Program-made: the position numbers and the translations under genes
Shown: positions 23,101-36,188 of the stretch, in pieces
Layout of the letters: each line of letters begins with the position of its first letter
Position numbering within the stretch: the first letter of the stretch is position 1
Notes under the pieces: model-generated
What the model was told of the DNA's origin: nothing
Database searches by the model: none
Seen by the model: the letters and a program-made list of their open reading frames with translations, nothing else
Source of the DNA: Microdochium bolleyi
Taxonomy: Eukaryota > Ascomycota > Sordariomycetes > Xylariales > Microdochiaceae
DNA length: 64,000 bases
Reading direction: 5' to 3'
NCBI GenBank assembly: GCA_001566295.1
Contig: KQ964249.1
Location: forward strand, 1,922,001-1,986,000

Positions 23101-26100
23101 CTTCGAGGACGAGACGCCCGTCGACCAGCTCGAGCACAAGCGCCGAAAGCAAGTCGCGCCCACCGGCGAGCCCCTAAAGTCGGACGCACCAATCATGGCT
23201 AAGCTGGTGCACGAGATCACTATGCGGAACCAGGTCATCTACCTCGACCCTCCGTTGGAGTATGCTCGGGCGAGCTGGTTCGAGCACCTGCACGACTGGG
23301 TTGGAATCGTCTGCAACTTGCCCAAGATCAAGGCTTCCCGGTATCAGATGAGCCTTACGCTAGGCACGTTGGTTCATGAAGAGGCTCGCTTCGACGAGCT
23401 TCCTGCCGACTGCACAGACATCCTTGGCAGAGTCTACACGACCATGGAGAAGAAGCTCAGCGGCATCAGCGAGTATGTCGACAAGTGGCTTCAGTTCCAG
23501 TCCCTCTGGGACTTGCAATCCGACCAGGTGTATGAGCTGCTGGGTGACGAGCTGTCGAAATGGCTGCAGCTTCTTCAGGAGATCCGTAAGTCGCGCGCCA
23601 CCTTCGACACGACAGAGGTTAGCCGTGCTTTTGGACACATCATTATCGACTATGACCAGGTCCAGCTCAAGGTCAACGGCAAGTACGACCAGTGGCAGCA
23701 CGAAATCCTGAACAAGTTTGCCGGCCGTCTCGGCACTCGCATGCGCGAGGTGCATGCCGACATTGAAAAGGCACGCAGGGATCTCGAGAGCCAGAACCTC
23801 GAGGCCACATCGACCGCTCACGCCGTCCAGTTTATCACGATCGTGCAGAGCTGCAAGCGGCAGGTCAAGCTCTGGGCTCCCGAGGTCGAGACTTTCCGCC
23901 AGGGTCAGTCGACACTCGTGCGCAACAGATACCAGCTGCCTGCAGACTGGGTCGATGTGCAGCAGGTCGACTCGTCGTGGGAGTCGCTCAATGAGCTTCT
24001 CACCAGGAAGGCCAAGATTGTCCAGGACCAGACCGATGCGCTCAAGGCCAAGATCGTTGCCGAAGACCAGGTTGTGGTCGAGAAAATCAACGAGATCGCT
24101 ACGCAGTGGAACGAAGAGAAGCCCGTCTCCGGAACCATTGCGCCCGAGGTCGCGTCTGCCACACTGAGCTCTTTCGAGAGCCGCATTACGAAGCTGCAGG
24201 CCGAGTCCGAGATGGTCTCCAAGGCCAAAGAGGCGCTTGATCTGCCAGCCACTCCCGAGTCATCGCTCGCTGTCATTCTCGAGGAGGTCCACGACTTCAA
24301 GTCTGTCTGGGCTAGTCTGTCGACGATCTGGAAGAGCTTGAACGAGCTTCGCGAGACACTCTGGGGCAGTGTGCAACCTCGTAAGATTCGTGGCTCCATT
24401 GACAGCCTCATCAAGATGACGAAGGAGATGCCAAGTCGCATGCGCCAGTATGCGGCTTTCGAGCACATTCAGAATATCCTCCGCCAGCACCTCAAGGTCA
24501 ACAGCATGCTTGGAGACCTGAAATCTGAGGCGATCCGCGATCGTCACTGGGCAAAGATCTGGAAGGAGATCAAGCCTGGCAGGCGCTATTCGCCAGTGTC
24601 GATGACTCTCGGAGACGTCTGGGACCTGAACCTTGTCGCTACCGAGGTCATCGTCAAGGACATCATTATGCAGGCGCAGGGTGAGATGGCGCTTGAAGAG
24701 TTCTTGAAGCAAGTCAAGGAGACCTGGAATAACTACCAGCTGGAGCTTGTGCCGTATCAGAACAAGTGCCGTCTCATTCGCGGCTGGGACGATCTCTTTG
24801 CCAAGTGCAGCGAGAACCTCAACTCACTGCAGGCGATGAAGCACTCTCCATACTACAAGGAGTTCGAGGAGGAGGCCTCGTCGTGGGAGGACAAGCTCAA
24901 CCGCGTCCACGTCCTGTTCGATGTCTGGATCGATGTCCAACGCCAGTGGGTGTACCTGGAGGGTGTCTTCACGGGTAATGCCGACATCAAGCACCTTCTC
25001 CCCATTGAGTCCTCGCGCTTCCAGAACATTAACAGCGAGTTCATGGCCGTCATGAAGAAGGTGTACAAGGCGCCCATGGTCATGGACGTCCTGGCCATCG
25101 CAGGCGTGCAGAAGTCGCTCGAGCGTCTTGCCGAGCTGCTCAACAAGATCCAGAAGGCGCTCGGTGAGTACCTGGAGAAGGAGAGAGTCTCGTTCCCTCG
25201 TTTCTACTTTGTGGGCGACGAGGATCTGCTCGAGATGATCGGTAACAGCAACGACACCTTGCGCATCGCCAAGCATTTCAAGAAGATGTTTGCCGGTCTC
25301 AACGGCCTGGTCATGGATGACGAGACTACCATCTCGGGCTTCACTTCCAAAGAGAACGAGGTCGTCATGCTCAAGAAGGAGATCTCGTTGGCAAAGGTGC
25401 CCCGTATCAACGACTGGCTTGCTCTCCTCGAGAACGGCATGAAGGCTACCCTTGCCGAGCTTCTGGCCGAAGCGGTGGATGCCTACACGCCTATCTTCGA
25501 GTCTGAGTCCATCGACCCTGCTGCCCTTAACGATTTCATGGCAGGCTTTCCCAGTCAGATCGTCGTTCTGGCTACTCAGGTTGTCTGGACCACCGCAGTT
25601 GAGCGGTCTCTTGCCGATGGGGGAAGCACACTGCAGACTTTGTTCGAGCGCGAGGTCCAGGTCCTCCGCCTGCTTGCCGCGACAGTCCTAGGAGACCTCG
25701 AGGTGATCTTGCGCAAGAAGTGCGAGGCCTTGATCACAGAGTGTGTCCACCAGCGCGACTGCATCGAGAAACTCGCCAAGCTGCAGGCGACCACGCCAAC
25801 ACACTACCTGTGGCTGCTCCAGATGCGCTACGTCTACACACCCGAGGGCGATTTCCTGCAGCGTTTGCACATCAAGATGGCCAATGCCAAGCTCAACTAC
25901 GGCTTCGAATACCTGGGCGTGCCGGACAGGCTTGTGCGCACACCCCTTACGGACAGGTGTTTCCTCACTCTCACTCAGGCGCTCTGCCAGAGGCTTGGTG
26001 GATCTCCGTATGGTCCAGCCGGAACGGGCAAGACAGAGTCCGTCAAGGCTCTTGGTGTGCAGCTCGGTCGGTTCACTCTCGTCTTCTGCTGTGATGACAC

Positions 26101-29100
26101 CTTCGACTTCCAGGCCATGGGCCGTATCTTCCTTGGTATTTGTCAGGTCGGAGCTTGGGGTTGTTTCGACGAGTTCAACCGTCTGGAGGAGAGAATTTTG
26201 TCTGCCGTTTCTCAGCAGATCCAGAATATTCAACTTGGTCTCAAACAAGGCTCGGAAGATGACAAGGCACAAATCGAACTGGTTGGCAGGCAGCTGCACG
26301 TCAACGCAAACACCGGTATCTTCATCACTATGAATCCCGGCTACGCTGGCCGTTCGAACTTGCCCGACAATCTCAAGAAATTGTTCCGCAGCGTCGCGAT
26401 GTCGAAGCCGGACAAGGAGCTCATTGCCGAGGTCATGCTCTACTCGCAGGGTTTCAATGAGGCCAAGCAGCTGTCGAAGCACACCGTGCCGTTCTTCGAC
26501 CAGTGCTCCAAGAAGCTGTCGAAGCAGGCGCATTACGATTTTGGTCTTCGTGCCCTCAAGAGCGTGCTCGTCAGCTCTGGTGGCCTGAAGCGTGCCCGTT
26601 TGACCAAACCGGACGGCACGCGCGATGATACCATAGTCGTTAAGGAGCCTGAGATTATCGTGCAGAGCATCCGCGAGACGATTGCGCCCAAGCTGATCCG
26701 GAGCGATGTCGAGATCATGGTCAACATTGAGGAGGACTGCTTCCCTGGCGTTCAGTACGTGCCTGCCAATCTGCAGGCGCTCGAGGATGCGATCCGTCGC
26801 CTTGCGGGCGAGAGACATCTGGTCGTCACCGATACCTGGATGACCAAGATCCTGCAGCTCTACCAGATCCAGAAAATCCACCATGGTGTTATGATGGTCG
26901 GCAATTCGGGCACGGGCAAGTCCGCGGCTTGGAGACTGCTGCTTGACGCCCTGCAGCAGGTCGAGGGCGTGGAAGGCGTCTCTCATGTCATTGACTCCAA
27001 GGTCATGTCAAAGGAGGCGCTGTACGGAAACCTCGACTCTACCACGAGAGAATGGACGGATGGTCTTTTCACGAGCATCTTGCGCAAGATTGTGGACAAT
27101 CTCAGAGGTGAAGACTCCAAACGCCACTGGATCGTCTTCGATGGCGATGTCGACCCGGAGTGGGTTGAGAACTTGAACAGTGTGCTCGACGACAATAAGC
27201 TCCTCACCTTGCCTAATGGTGAGCGCCTCAACCTGCCCGCGAACGTCCGCATCATGTTTGAGGTGGAGACGCTCAAGTACGCAACGTTGGCCACTGTCAG
27301 TCGTTGCGGTATGGTCTGGTACAGCGAAGACACTGTCACCTCGACTATGCTGATCGACAACTACCTTGATACTCTCCGCAAAGTGCCCTTCGAGGATCTT
27401 GATGAAGATACTGCCGCGGCTGGGCAGAGCCCCGTCAAGACCTTGCAGATCCAGAGCCAGGCTGCCGACCTGCTCCACGCTCACATGATGACTGATGATT
27501 TCATCCTGGAGGTGCTCGAGGAGGCCGAAAACTTCAACCACATCATGGACTTCACGGTCGCTCGTGTGCTCAACACGCTGTTCTCTCTCCTGAATAAGGC
27601 TGTTCGAGACATGATTGAGTACAACGCTCAGCACATCGACTTCCCTCTTGACCCTGAGCAGGTCGAGGCGTTTGTCTCCAAGAAGCTGCTTCTTGCTCTC
27701 GTCTGGGCGTTGACGGGTGACTGTCCCTTACTCGATCGCAAGGCTTTTGGTGACAAGGTCGGCGCGCTTGCCAGCTTCGGCAGCCCGCCTCTTGATGGCA
27801 CGAGCTCCCTCATCGACTTTGATGTGTCGCTACCCCGGGCGGAATGGACACCATGGCAGAACCAGGTCCCCACCATCGAGGTCAACACACACTCAGTCAC
27901 GCAGACGGATGTGGTCATTCCCACTCTGGATACTGTCCGCCATGAAGATGTGCTCTACTCGTGGCTCGCAGAGCACAAGCCGCTCCTGCTCTGTGGTCCT
28001 CCTGGTTCGGGTAAGACGATGACGCTCTTCAGTGCCCTCCGCAAGCTCCCCAACATGGAGGTTGTGGGCCTCAACTTCTCGAGCGCCACGACGCCCGATC
28101 TCCTCATCAAGACTTTCGAGCAGTACTGCGAGTACAAGAAGACGCTCAACGGCGTCATGCTCTCGCCCACTCAGATCGGTCGCTGGCTCGTTCTCTTCTG
28201 CGATGAGATCAACTTGCCCGCCCCCGACAAATATGGCACACAGCGAGCCATCTCGTTCCTCCGCCAGATGGTGGAGCACAATGGCTTCTGGAGGACCTCG
28301 GACAAGGTCTGGGTTACTCTCGACCGCATCCAGTTCGTCGGTGCTTGCAACCCTCCTACGGATGCAGGACGTACGCCGTTGGGAGCCAGATTCCTCAGAC
28401 ATGCGCCCCTCATCATGGTCGACTACCCTGGAGAGCTTTCCCTCATGCAGATCTACGGCACGTTCAACTCTGCGGTGCTCAAGATCATCCCTGCGCTGCG
28501 AGGATACTCCGAGGCGCTCACCCAGGCTATGGTGCGCTTCTACCTCGAGTCGCAACAGCGCTTCACACCCAAGATCCAGCCGCACTACGTCTACAGTCCT
28601 CGTGAGCTTACCCGATGGGTTCGCGGTGTCTATGAAGCTATCAAGCCATTGGAGACGCTCAGCACCGAGGGTCTCGTTCGCATCTGGGCACATGAGGCGC
28701 TCCGGCTCTTCCAAGATCGTTTGGTGGCAGAGGACGAGCGCCAGTGGACCGACGAGGCAGTGCGCAGGATCGCGCTCGAGTTCTTCCCGACCGTCGACGA
28801 GTCCAAGGCCCTCGGAGGACCAATCCTGTTCTCCAACTGGCTCTCCAAGAACTACGTTCCCGTGGACCGGGAGCAGTTGCGAGACTTTGTCAAGGCTCGA
28901 CTCAAGACATTCTGCGAGGAAGAGGTCGACGTGCCTCTTATCCTGTTCAACGAGGTGCTGGAGCACGTGCTGCGCATTGATCGTGTCTTCAGGCAGCCTC
29001 AGGGTCACTTGATCTTGATTGGTGTTAGTGGTAGTGGCAAGACTACGCTTTCGCGATTTGTCGCCTGGATGAACGGTCTTAAGGTGTTCCAGATCAAGGT

Positions 29101-32100
29101 GCATGGCAAGTACTCCGCCGAGGACTTTGATGACGATCTCCGCGATGTCCTGCGTCGCTGCGGCTGCAAGGGCGAGAAGATTTGCTTCATCATGGACGAG
29201 TCCAATGTTCTCGACTCTGGATTCCTGGAGAGAATGAACACCCTGCTTGCCAATGCCGAGGTGCCCGGTCTCTTCGAGGGCGACGACCTGGCTGCTCTGA
29301 TGACCGCTTGCAAGGAGGGCGCGCAGCGGCAGGGTCTGCTCCTCGATTCGCAGGAGGAGCTGTACAAGTGGTTCACTGGGCAGATCGTCAAGAACCTGCA
29401 CGTCGTGTTCACCATGAACCCACCGGAGGATGGCCTCTCGTCGAAGGCTGCCACCAGTCCTGCCCTTTTCAACCGTTGCGTGCTCAACTGGTTTGGTGAC
29501 TGGTCTGATCAGGCGCTCTACCAGGTCGGTAACGAGCTCACATACTCGATCGATCTGGACAAGCCCAACTTTGTGGCTCCCGACAGCATCCCTGTGGCAT
29601 ACCGCGGGCTCAATCTACCCCCCTCTCACCGCGAGACGATTGTCAACTCCATGGTGTACATCCACTACTCGCTCCAGCGCTTCAACACGAAGCTCCAGAA
29701 GCAGCAGGGCAAGGTCACTTTCCTCACGCCCCGTCACTTCCTGGACTTCGTCGCTCAGTACGTCAAACTGTACAATGAGAAGCGCGAGGATCTCGAGGAG
29801 CAGCAGCGCCATCTCAATGTCGGTCTCGACAAGCTTAAGGATACCGTCGAGAAGGTGCGCGATCTGAGAATTAGTCTGGCGGAGAAGAAGACTCAGCTCG
29901 AGGCAAAGGACGCGGAGGCGAACGAGAAGCTGCAGCGCATGGTTGCGGATCAGAGAGAGGCGGAGCAGAGGAAGAGTACGTCGTTGGAGATCCAGGCTGC
30001 GCTGGAGAAGCAGGAGCACGAGGTGGCTACGCGGAAGGAGGTGGTCCTGAACGACCTGGCCCAAGCCGAGCCCGCTGTCGAGGCCGCAAGGGCTAGTGTC
30101 AGTAACATCAAGCGCCAGCATCTGACAGAAGTCCGGTCCATGGGCAACCCGCCGCAGGGTGTGCGCCTGGCGCTCCAGTCGGTCTGCACGCTGCTTGGTC
30201 ACCCCAAGGTCGACGACTGGCGTAACGTGCAAGCCGTCATCCGCAAGGACGACTTCATTGCCAGCATCGTCAACTTTGACAACGAAAAGCTCATGACCAA
30301 GTCGCTCCGGACGCAAATGAGGACAAAGTATCTGAACCAGGAGGACTTCACTTTTGAAAAGGTCAACCGTGCCAGTAAGGCATGTGGTCCTCTGGTCCAG
30401 TGGGTCGAGGCTCAGGTCAACTACTCTGAGATCCTGGATCGTGTCGGTCCTCTGCGAGAGGAGGTCGATCAGCTCGAGGACCAGGCTCTTCAGACCAAGG
30501 CTGAGGCCAAGGCTGTCGAGAACACTATCGTCACCCTCGAACAAAGTATCGCGACTTACAAGACTGAGTACGCGGCACTCATCAGCGAGACGCAGGCTAT
30601 CAAGGCCGAGATGCTGCGTGTGCAGTCCAAGGTCGACCGCAGTGTTCGCCTGCTGGACAGTCTCTCATCCGAGCGGACCCGTTGGGAGGAGGGCAGCAAG
30701 TCATTCGAGACGCAAATCAACACCCTGGTCGGTGACGTGCTGGTTGCCGCCGCCTTCCTGGCGTACAGTGGTTTATACGATCAGACGTTCCGCAAGTCGA
30801 TGATGGAAGACTGGCTACACCAGCTTCACTTGTCGGGCATCAGCTACAAGCAGCATAACCCAATGACCGAGTATCTCTCCACAGCCGATGAGCGGCTCGG
30901 TTGGCAAGAGAACACACTGCCTGTGGACGACCTGTGCACAGAGAACGCCATCATCCTGCAGCGCTTCAACCGCTACCCGCTCATCATCGACCCGTCTGGT
31001 CGTGTCAATGAGTTCCTGCAGCGCGAGTGCAAGGACCGCCGTCTTACTGTCACCAGTTTCCTCGACGACTCGTTCACCAAGCAGCTCGAAAGTTCCCTCC
31101 GTTTCGGCAACCCTATCCTCATCCAGGATGCCGAGCATCTCGATCCTATTCTTAACCACGTGCTCAACAAGGAGTACCAGAAGACTGGTGGCCGTGTGCT
31201 CATCCAGCTCGGCAAGCAGCAGATCGACTTCTCACCCTCGTTCAAGATCTACCTCTCGACACGCGACCCCTCGGCCACATTCCCGCCGGATATCTGCTCT
31301 CGTACCACATTTGTCAACTTTACGGTCACCCAGAGCAGTCTGCAGACTCAGTCCCTTAATGATGTGCTGAAGTCTGAGCGTCCGGATGTGGACGAGCGAC
31401 GATCCAACCTCATCAAGCTCCAGGGCGAGTTCAAGGTACATCTCCGACAGCTTGAGAAGCGTCTCCTGCAGGCTCTCAACGAGTCGCGCGGCAACATTCT
31501 TGATGATGACAACGTCATTGAGACTCTGGAGACGCTCAAGACCGAGGCTGCCGAGATCTCGGCCAAGATGAGCAACACGGAAGGCGTCATGGCGGAGGTT
31601 GAGGAGATTACCCAGCAGTACTCCGTAATTGCGCGGTCCTGCAGTGCCGTCTTTGCTGTCCTCGAGCAGCTGCACTACCTCAACCATTTCTACCAATTCT
31701 CGCTGCAGTACTTCCTCGACATCTTCCACTCGGTGCTGCACGGTAACAAGAACCTGGCCAACATTACCGACTTCAATGCTCGCCGGGACGTCATCATCAA
31801 GGACCTGTTTGTGACGACTTACAAGCGGACCGCCCTCGGCCTACTGCAGAAGGACCGTATCGCCCTGGCGATGCTTCTCACTCAGGCGTCACCTTACAAG
31901 ATGGACAAGAGCCTAATAGACGTGATCCTTGACGAGCGCATCGAGGGCGTCGACCTCTCCACGCATACTGACGCCAAGGATGCCGCCTTCACCAATGCGA
32001 AGAAGCTGGCCGCGCTGAGAGACAGACTCGATGACGTACCCGCGGAGACTTGGGACAAGTTCCTCTCGGAAGAACTGGCCGAGAACTTTGTTCCCGAGAT

Positions 32101-33311
32101 CTGGGGGGCCGATACTGAGCCAGCCGATCGTGCTCTACTGTCGCTGCTGCTTGTCAAGCTGTTCCGCCTCGATCGCTTCGTGCCTACCGCCGAAGCCTTC
32201 GTCACGTCTGTCTTTGGCGAAGGCCTGTTGGATATTGTCGAGGATCTCAAGGCGACTGTGGAGCAGGTGTCGTCGACCAGACCCATCTCGCTGACCTCAA
32301 GCCCTGGCTTCGATGCCAGCTACAAGGTCGACAGCCTGGTCGAGCGCGCGCGCGTGCGGTGCACCAACATTGCCATGGGCTCCAACGAGAGCGTGGCAAG
32401 CGCTGACAAGGCCATCAGCAACGCCGCGCAGGCTGGTTCCTGGGTCCTCGTCAAGAATGTGCACCTGGCGCCCACGTGGCTGCAGTCGCTCGAGAAGCGC
32501 ATGGACTCGCTCAATCCGCACGCCGACTTCCGGCTATTCCTGTCCATGGAGTCGAGCCCCAAGATCCCCGTCAACCTGCTCCGCGCGTCGCGCGTGCTCA
32601 TGTACGAGCAGCCCGCCGGTGTGCGAGCCAACATGAAGGATTCCATCTCATCGCTCTCGACGCGCGCGTCAAGGAGCCCCGTCGAGCGCGCCAGGGTGTA
32701 TCTATTGTTGTCGTTCCTGCATGCTGTGATTCAGGAGAGGCTGCGGTACGCGCCAACGCTTGGCTGGAAGGGCTTCTGGGAGTTCAATGACAGTGACGTA
32801 AGTAATATCCTTGGCTCTCTCCAAACATGTTGACCAGTGTGCTGACAAGCGCGGTTCTTAGTACGAATGCTCCGCCTTCATCATCGACACCTGGATCGAC
32901 ACGGTCGCGCAGAGCCGCTCCAATATCGCGCCGCAGAACATTCCCTGGGACATGATCCGATACCTGGTCCGCGAGATGTATGGCGGCAAGATCGATGACG
33001 AGGGCGACTTCACGCGCCTCACGGAGCTCGTCGACTCGCTGCTCACGCCCGCCGCGTTCGACCTCGAGCACAAGCTCGTCGAGAGCAGCGACAACGACGC
33101 CGTGGGACTGGTCGTGCCCGCGGGCACCACGATGCAGGACTTCTCGGCTTGGGTGCACAAGCTGCCCGAGCGTGAGCCGCCGACGTACCTGGGCCTGCCG
33201 GCGAACGCGGAGAAGCTGCTGCTCGTGGGCTTGGGGCGGAACCTGATGCAGAACTTGAAGAAGGTCACGGAGCTACTGGACGAGGGTGAGCAGCTTGTGA
33301 CTGAAGTCTAG
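20112..33311 (+). CDS. Cytoplasmic dynein heavy chain
   Basis: Minus-end microtubule motor that moves nuclei, endosomes and vesicles in hyphae (nudA of Aspergillus, ro-1 of Neurospora). Three exons (20112-20409, 20484-32797, 32862-33311) give 4353 residues, matching family length; the middle exon alone is 12.3 kb. The tail and linker fill about residues 1-1900. Four Walker A loops mark AAA1 to AAA4: GPAGTGKTES near 1941, GNSGTGKSAA near 2238, GPPGSGKTMT near 2602 and GVSGSGKTTL near 2945. AAA1 also shows CFDEFNRLEE as Walker B. The antiparallel coiled-coil stalk covers about 3200-3500, with the microtubule-binding tip around 3315-3410 (GNPPQGVRLALQSVC, DDWRNVQAVIRKDDF). AAA5/6 and the C-terminal domain end in LGLGRNLMQNLKKVTELLDEG. 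No lesion is seen. Cytoplasmic dynein 1 is certain by domain order and length. Confidence 0.98.
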
Positions 33312-34231
33312 GCGCTTGTGAGGAGCAAGGAAAGGACCTGGGGGGTCTGGGGAATGAATGATACAGATGGGGTCGAAAGTGATCGCGCAAGAGAAGGCTG
33401 GGTGTGAATAGCATACAACACCCGTACGGTCTTTGTTTTTCTCAAGTTTTCTTGTTGTCGTTATGTATGCTACACACCCCTCAAACATGTGTTGCTGGTT
33501 CATCTACCTGTGTGCATTTATTGTTGGCCTAATGGTGCTATGTACATCTGCCGAACCAGAATAATAATAGCAGTCGGTCTTTCCGACAACCACCCTGGAG
33601 GAGATCCGGTGTGGTCGGTGTGAAAGAAAGCTGGCATGTGACGAGACTAGACTGGTCTACAATTCACGATTGTGATATGGTCCAAATGAGCGCGCTAGAT
33701 ATATATCTATCCGGCGGGTCTCTTGCTCCCCGTAGGCTTGCCCGTGGTCCAGATGAGCCTGTATTCTGGACCGGGTAATTGGCCTTTGAAGAAATGTGCG
33801 GCGATTATAGCGTGCAGGACGCAAGGACTCGGGGGCTAAGAACATAGACTCGGCCGTGACCTGTCCTCGGCGGGACCGACCGGCCAGATCGGTGTTACTG
33901 ACAGGACGGGCCTAAGTGGCCCAAGTCGGGAAGTTTCTCTCCGGGAACAGCCAATCAGGGGCGTCTCAATTGTCATGCGTCAGGTGGCGTCTATGGCAGC
34001 TCTCAACAGTGGGAGGCAGGTCGTGATTGTTTCTCGGGAGTCGTGGCTCTGTGCGAGACACTCGAGAGGAGAGCGTCGTCAGGATCTGATATGATGATGT
34101 CCCGCCGCAGCCGACCAACCCCCTGCCTCCGCGGCAGCCGCAGCAAGAGCAAAGCACAGGCCCGGAGGCCTGGAAAAGCAAGAGCCAGGCCCTCCTGATC
34201 AAAAGATCAATTTGATCTCGCTGCCTTGATC

Positions 34232-34322
34232 TTATCTCGGTGGGGACGAGCCGGGGGTCCGCAGGCGCGTTGTGGGGCAGTAGGGGCAGTCGGGGCAGAG
34301 GGGGCAGAAGGGGGCCAGATAA
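34232..34322. promoter_or_regulatory. GATA-type sites around a G-quadruplex motif
   Basis: HGATAR-type cores occur at 34232-34237 (TTATCT, that is AGATAA on the minus strand) and 34317-34322 (AGATAA). Fungal SREA/URBS1 proteins bind GATA cores in the context ATCWGATAA; neither copy is a full match. The sites lie 1.9 kb before the SREA-type start, so a role in autoregulation is only a possibility. Confidence 0.3.
34274..34314 (+). repeat. Imperfect GGGGCAGNN tandem repeat with G-quadruplex pattern
   Basis: Five guanine runs of four or five (34274-34277, 34283-34286, 34292-34295, 34300-34304, 34310-34314) are separated by loops of four or five bases beginning CAG. This satisfies the G4 rule with one spare G-run. 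It sits in non-coding DNA between dynein and the iron regulator. Confidence 0.85.
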
Positions 34323-36188
34323 AAACGCTTGGCAAGTCGGGGTGCCTGAGGCTACAACCGTGCCATTCGATGGAGAGTGTCTGCCGGACATGCGACGGTG
34401 CCACGCGGCTGCGCAGGCGACTCGTCCCGGCGCGGTTGAGGGTGTGCTCGACACGCCGCCCTGGCTCGCCTGGGTCGGGCAATGCGACGCTGTGGTGGAG
34501 GGCCACGGAGGTTATTTTTTTCCTTCTTCTTCTCCTGGGTCTTGTCCTTCCTCTGTCGCCGTTGCGGACGAGGGGAGCAGGGCATGACGCCATCGAGCTC
34601 GAGGGCGAGACAACGGTGGCTGTCTGCCCTCTGCGCCAAAGTCCGAGAGGAGGAGGAGGAGATGCCGTCGAGATTGCCCGTGCGGAGGGCCGAGCATCGG
34701 ACTTTGACTCTCGTGTCGGTCGGGTGGTCTGGGCACGACGGGAGGATGCTCCGTCCATGGGCACACTCACGCTCACACCACACACACACACACCGCCAGA
34801 AGGATGGCGCATCGAGGCGGAAGCGGTGCCCCTTGCCCGGTCGGTGTCGCAGGTGACCTCTGATTACGTACAAGGGCATCGTGACCGGCTGGAGGCGGTG
34901 ATTAGATGGTTGAGATCCGAGATCCTTGGCCTGGGGACAGAGGGCGCTGGCCTGCCACCGCCAACGACCTTACCAGCAGTGGGGAGGGACTAGCCTACTC
35001 TACTGCGTAGGCCGGTGGGCCGGTGGGAAGGGCCGGTGACCAATGAGGGCGCCGGCAATGATAATCAGGGCGCAGGTGCAGGTCGCAGAGAGTCCCCAGG
35101 CCATGGCGCATCAGCCTGGCCGGACGCAGTAATCAATTAGGCACAGTCCTGTACCGGTACTCTAGGGCAGGGCAGGGCAGGGTGTTATTGGGGTCTGCGT
35201 ATCGTAGCGTTGGCGATGAATGGCACTTTGCGGGTTGATTGCATGACGGCAGGACCACCGCTGCACACCGGGAGCCAAGAAGCCCTGAGCCGATAAGCAG
35301 CAGCATCAATCAATAAAGCACCCCAGGCACCTTGTGACGACAGCCCGAGTTGCAAGAGAGTGCCTGACTGGGCCAGACCCGACACACCCAACCAAGACAC
35401 GACCAAGCCAGCCCGCCTGCTGCTCACTCACTCACTCAGTCATCCGAGCACCAGACAAGCACTTCCATCCATCTGGCCACCGACTCTGACCATATTGCCT
35501 CCTTCCCACTCCTGTCGTCCATCCCACCACCCGATCCTCCGTATCACAACCGGCTTGTCCCTTTCCGCCTGCCCACGCTCCGAGCTGTTCCACTCCGGCT
35601 CCGTCTCCCACGGCTCCGTTTCCAGCTCACCACGATTCCATTGTCGTCCCCTGCTCGCCCACGCCTCCATCTCTCCTGAACGGCATGGCTTTGCAAGGCA
35701 GCCCCTTCTTGCGCAGCTAACACCCACTCACGGACCCCAGACATTGGCATTACATACCAGGAACAAGACACAGCATCTCCATTAGTGATTTGGCTATCCA
35801 GGACGACCACACACTCCTCCTCCGTGCCCCGGGGACGCTTCAGAGGCTCATTCCTTAACTCCGCTCTCGCGGACCGCCACACTCGGACTCGGCCAACAGC
35901 ATCGCCACTCCCCCGTGATCCAGACCCGTGCTTACCACATCTTATTTTACTGGTGACAAACCACGCCGGAGTTGGAGGAGCACGATTCTGCTTTTCTCAA
36001 GAAGCTCACACGACATCAACACGAGCCTGAGCGGCAGATCCGTTTCCGCCCCAGCCGTCCTCGCAGCCGCTCTGTTCGCGTGCCTCTCAGCACCTTAAAG
36101 TATCGACTCGTAAGCACGTGCTGGATCAGCCTGCGGCCTCTGGCCTCCGTTTCGTTGCGGTGATCCCGCCAACTACTCGTTGGCGACA

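Larger units (their letters stand above)
33312..36188. other. Intergenic, upstream of SREA-type gene
   Basis: A 2.9-kb interval between two plus-strand genes. It contains a G-quadruplex motif and GATA-type sites near 34.2-34.3 kb (listed), CACA runs near 34780, and from 35340 to 36180 a long C-rich leader probably transcribed with the iron regulator. Overlapping frames on both strands at 34226-34993 have no domain and read as low-complexity Gly/Arg/Pro; I reject them. Confidence 0.55.

Noticed and set aside
25688..26986. 432-codon minus-strand frame inside dynein
   Set aside because: Antisense to the AAA1-AAA2 coding region; the plus strand is unmistakable dynein.
27893..29401. 502-codon minus-strand frame inside dynein
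   Set aside because: Antisense shadow of the conserved AAA3-AAA4 region; composition is rich in Leu, Val and Glu from complementing dynein codons, with no homology recognised.
34226..34993. Overlapping frames on both strands near the G-rich array
   Set aside because: Gly/Arg/Pro low complexity on both strands; the G-rich repeat and GC content explain the lack of stops.
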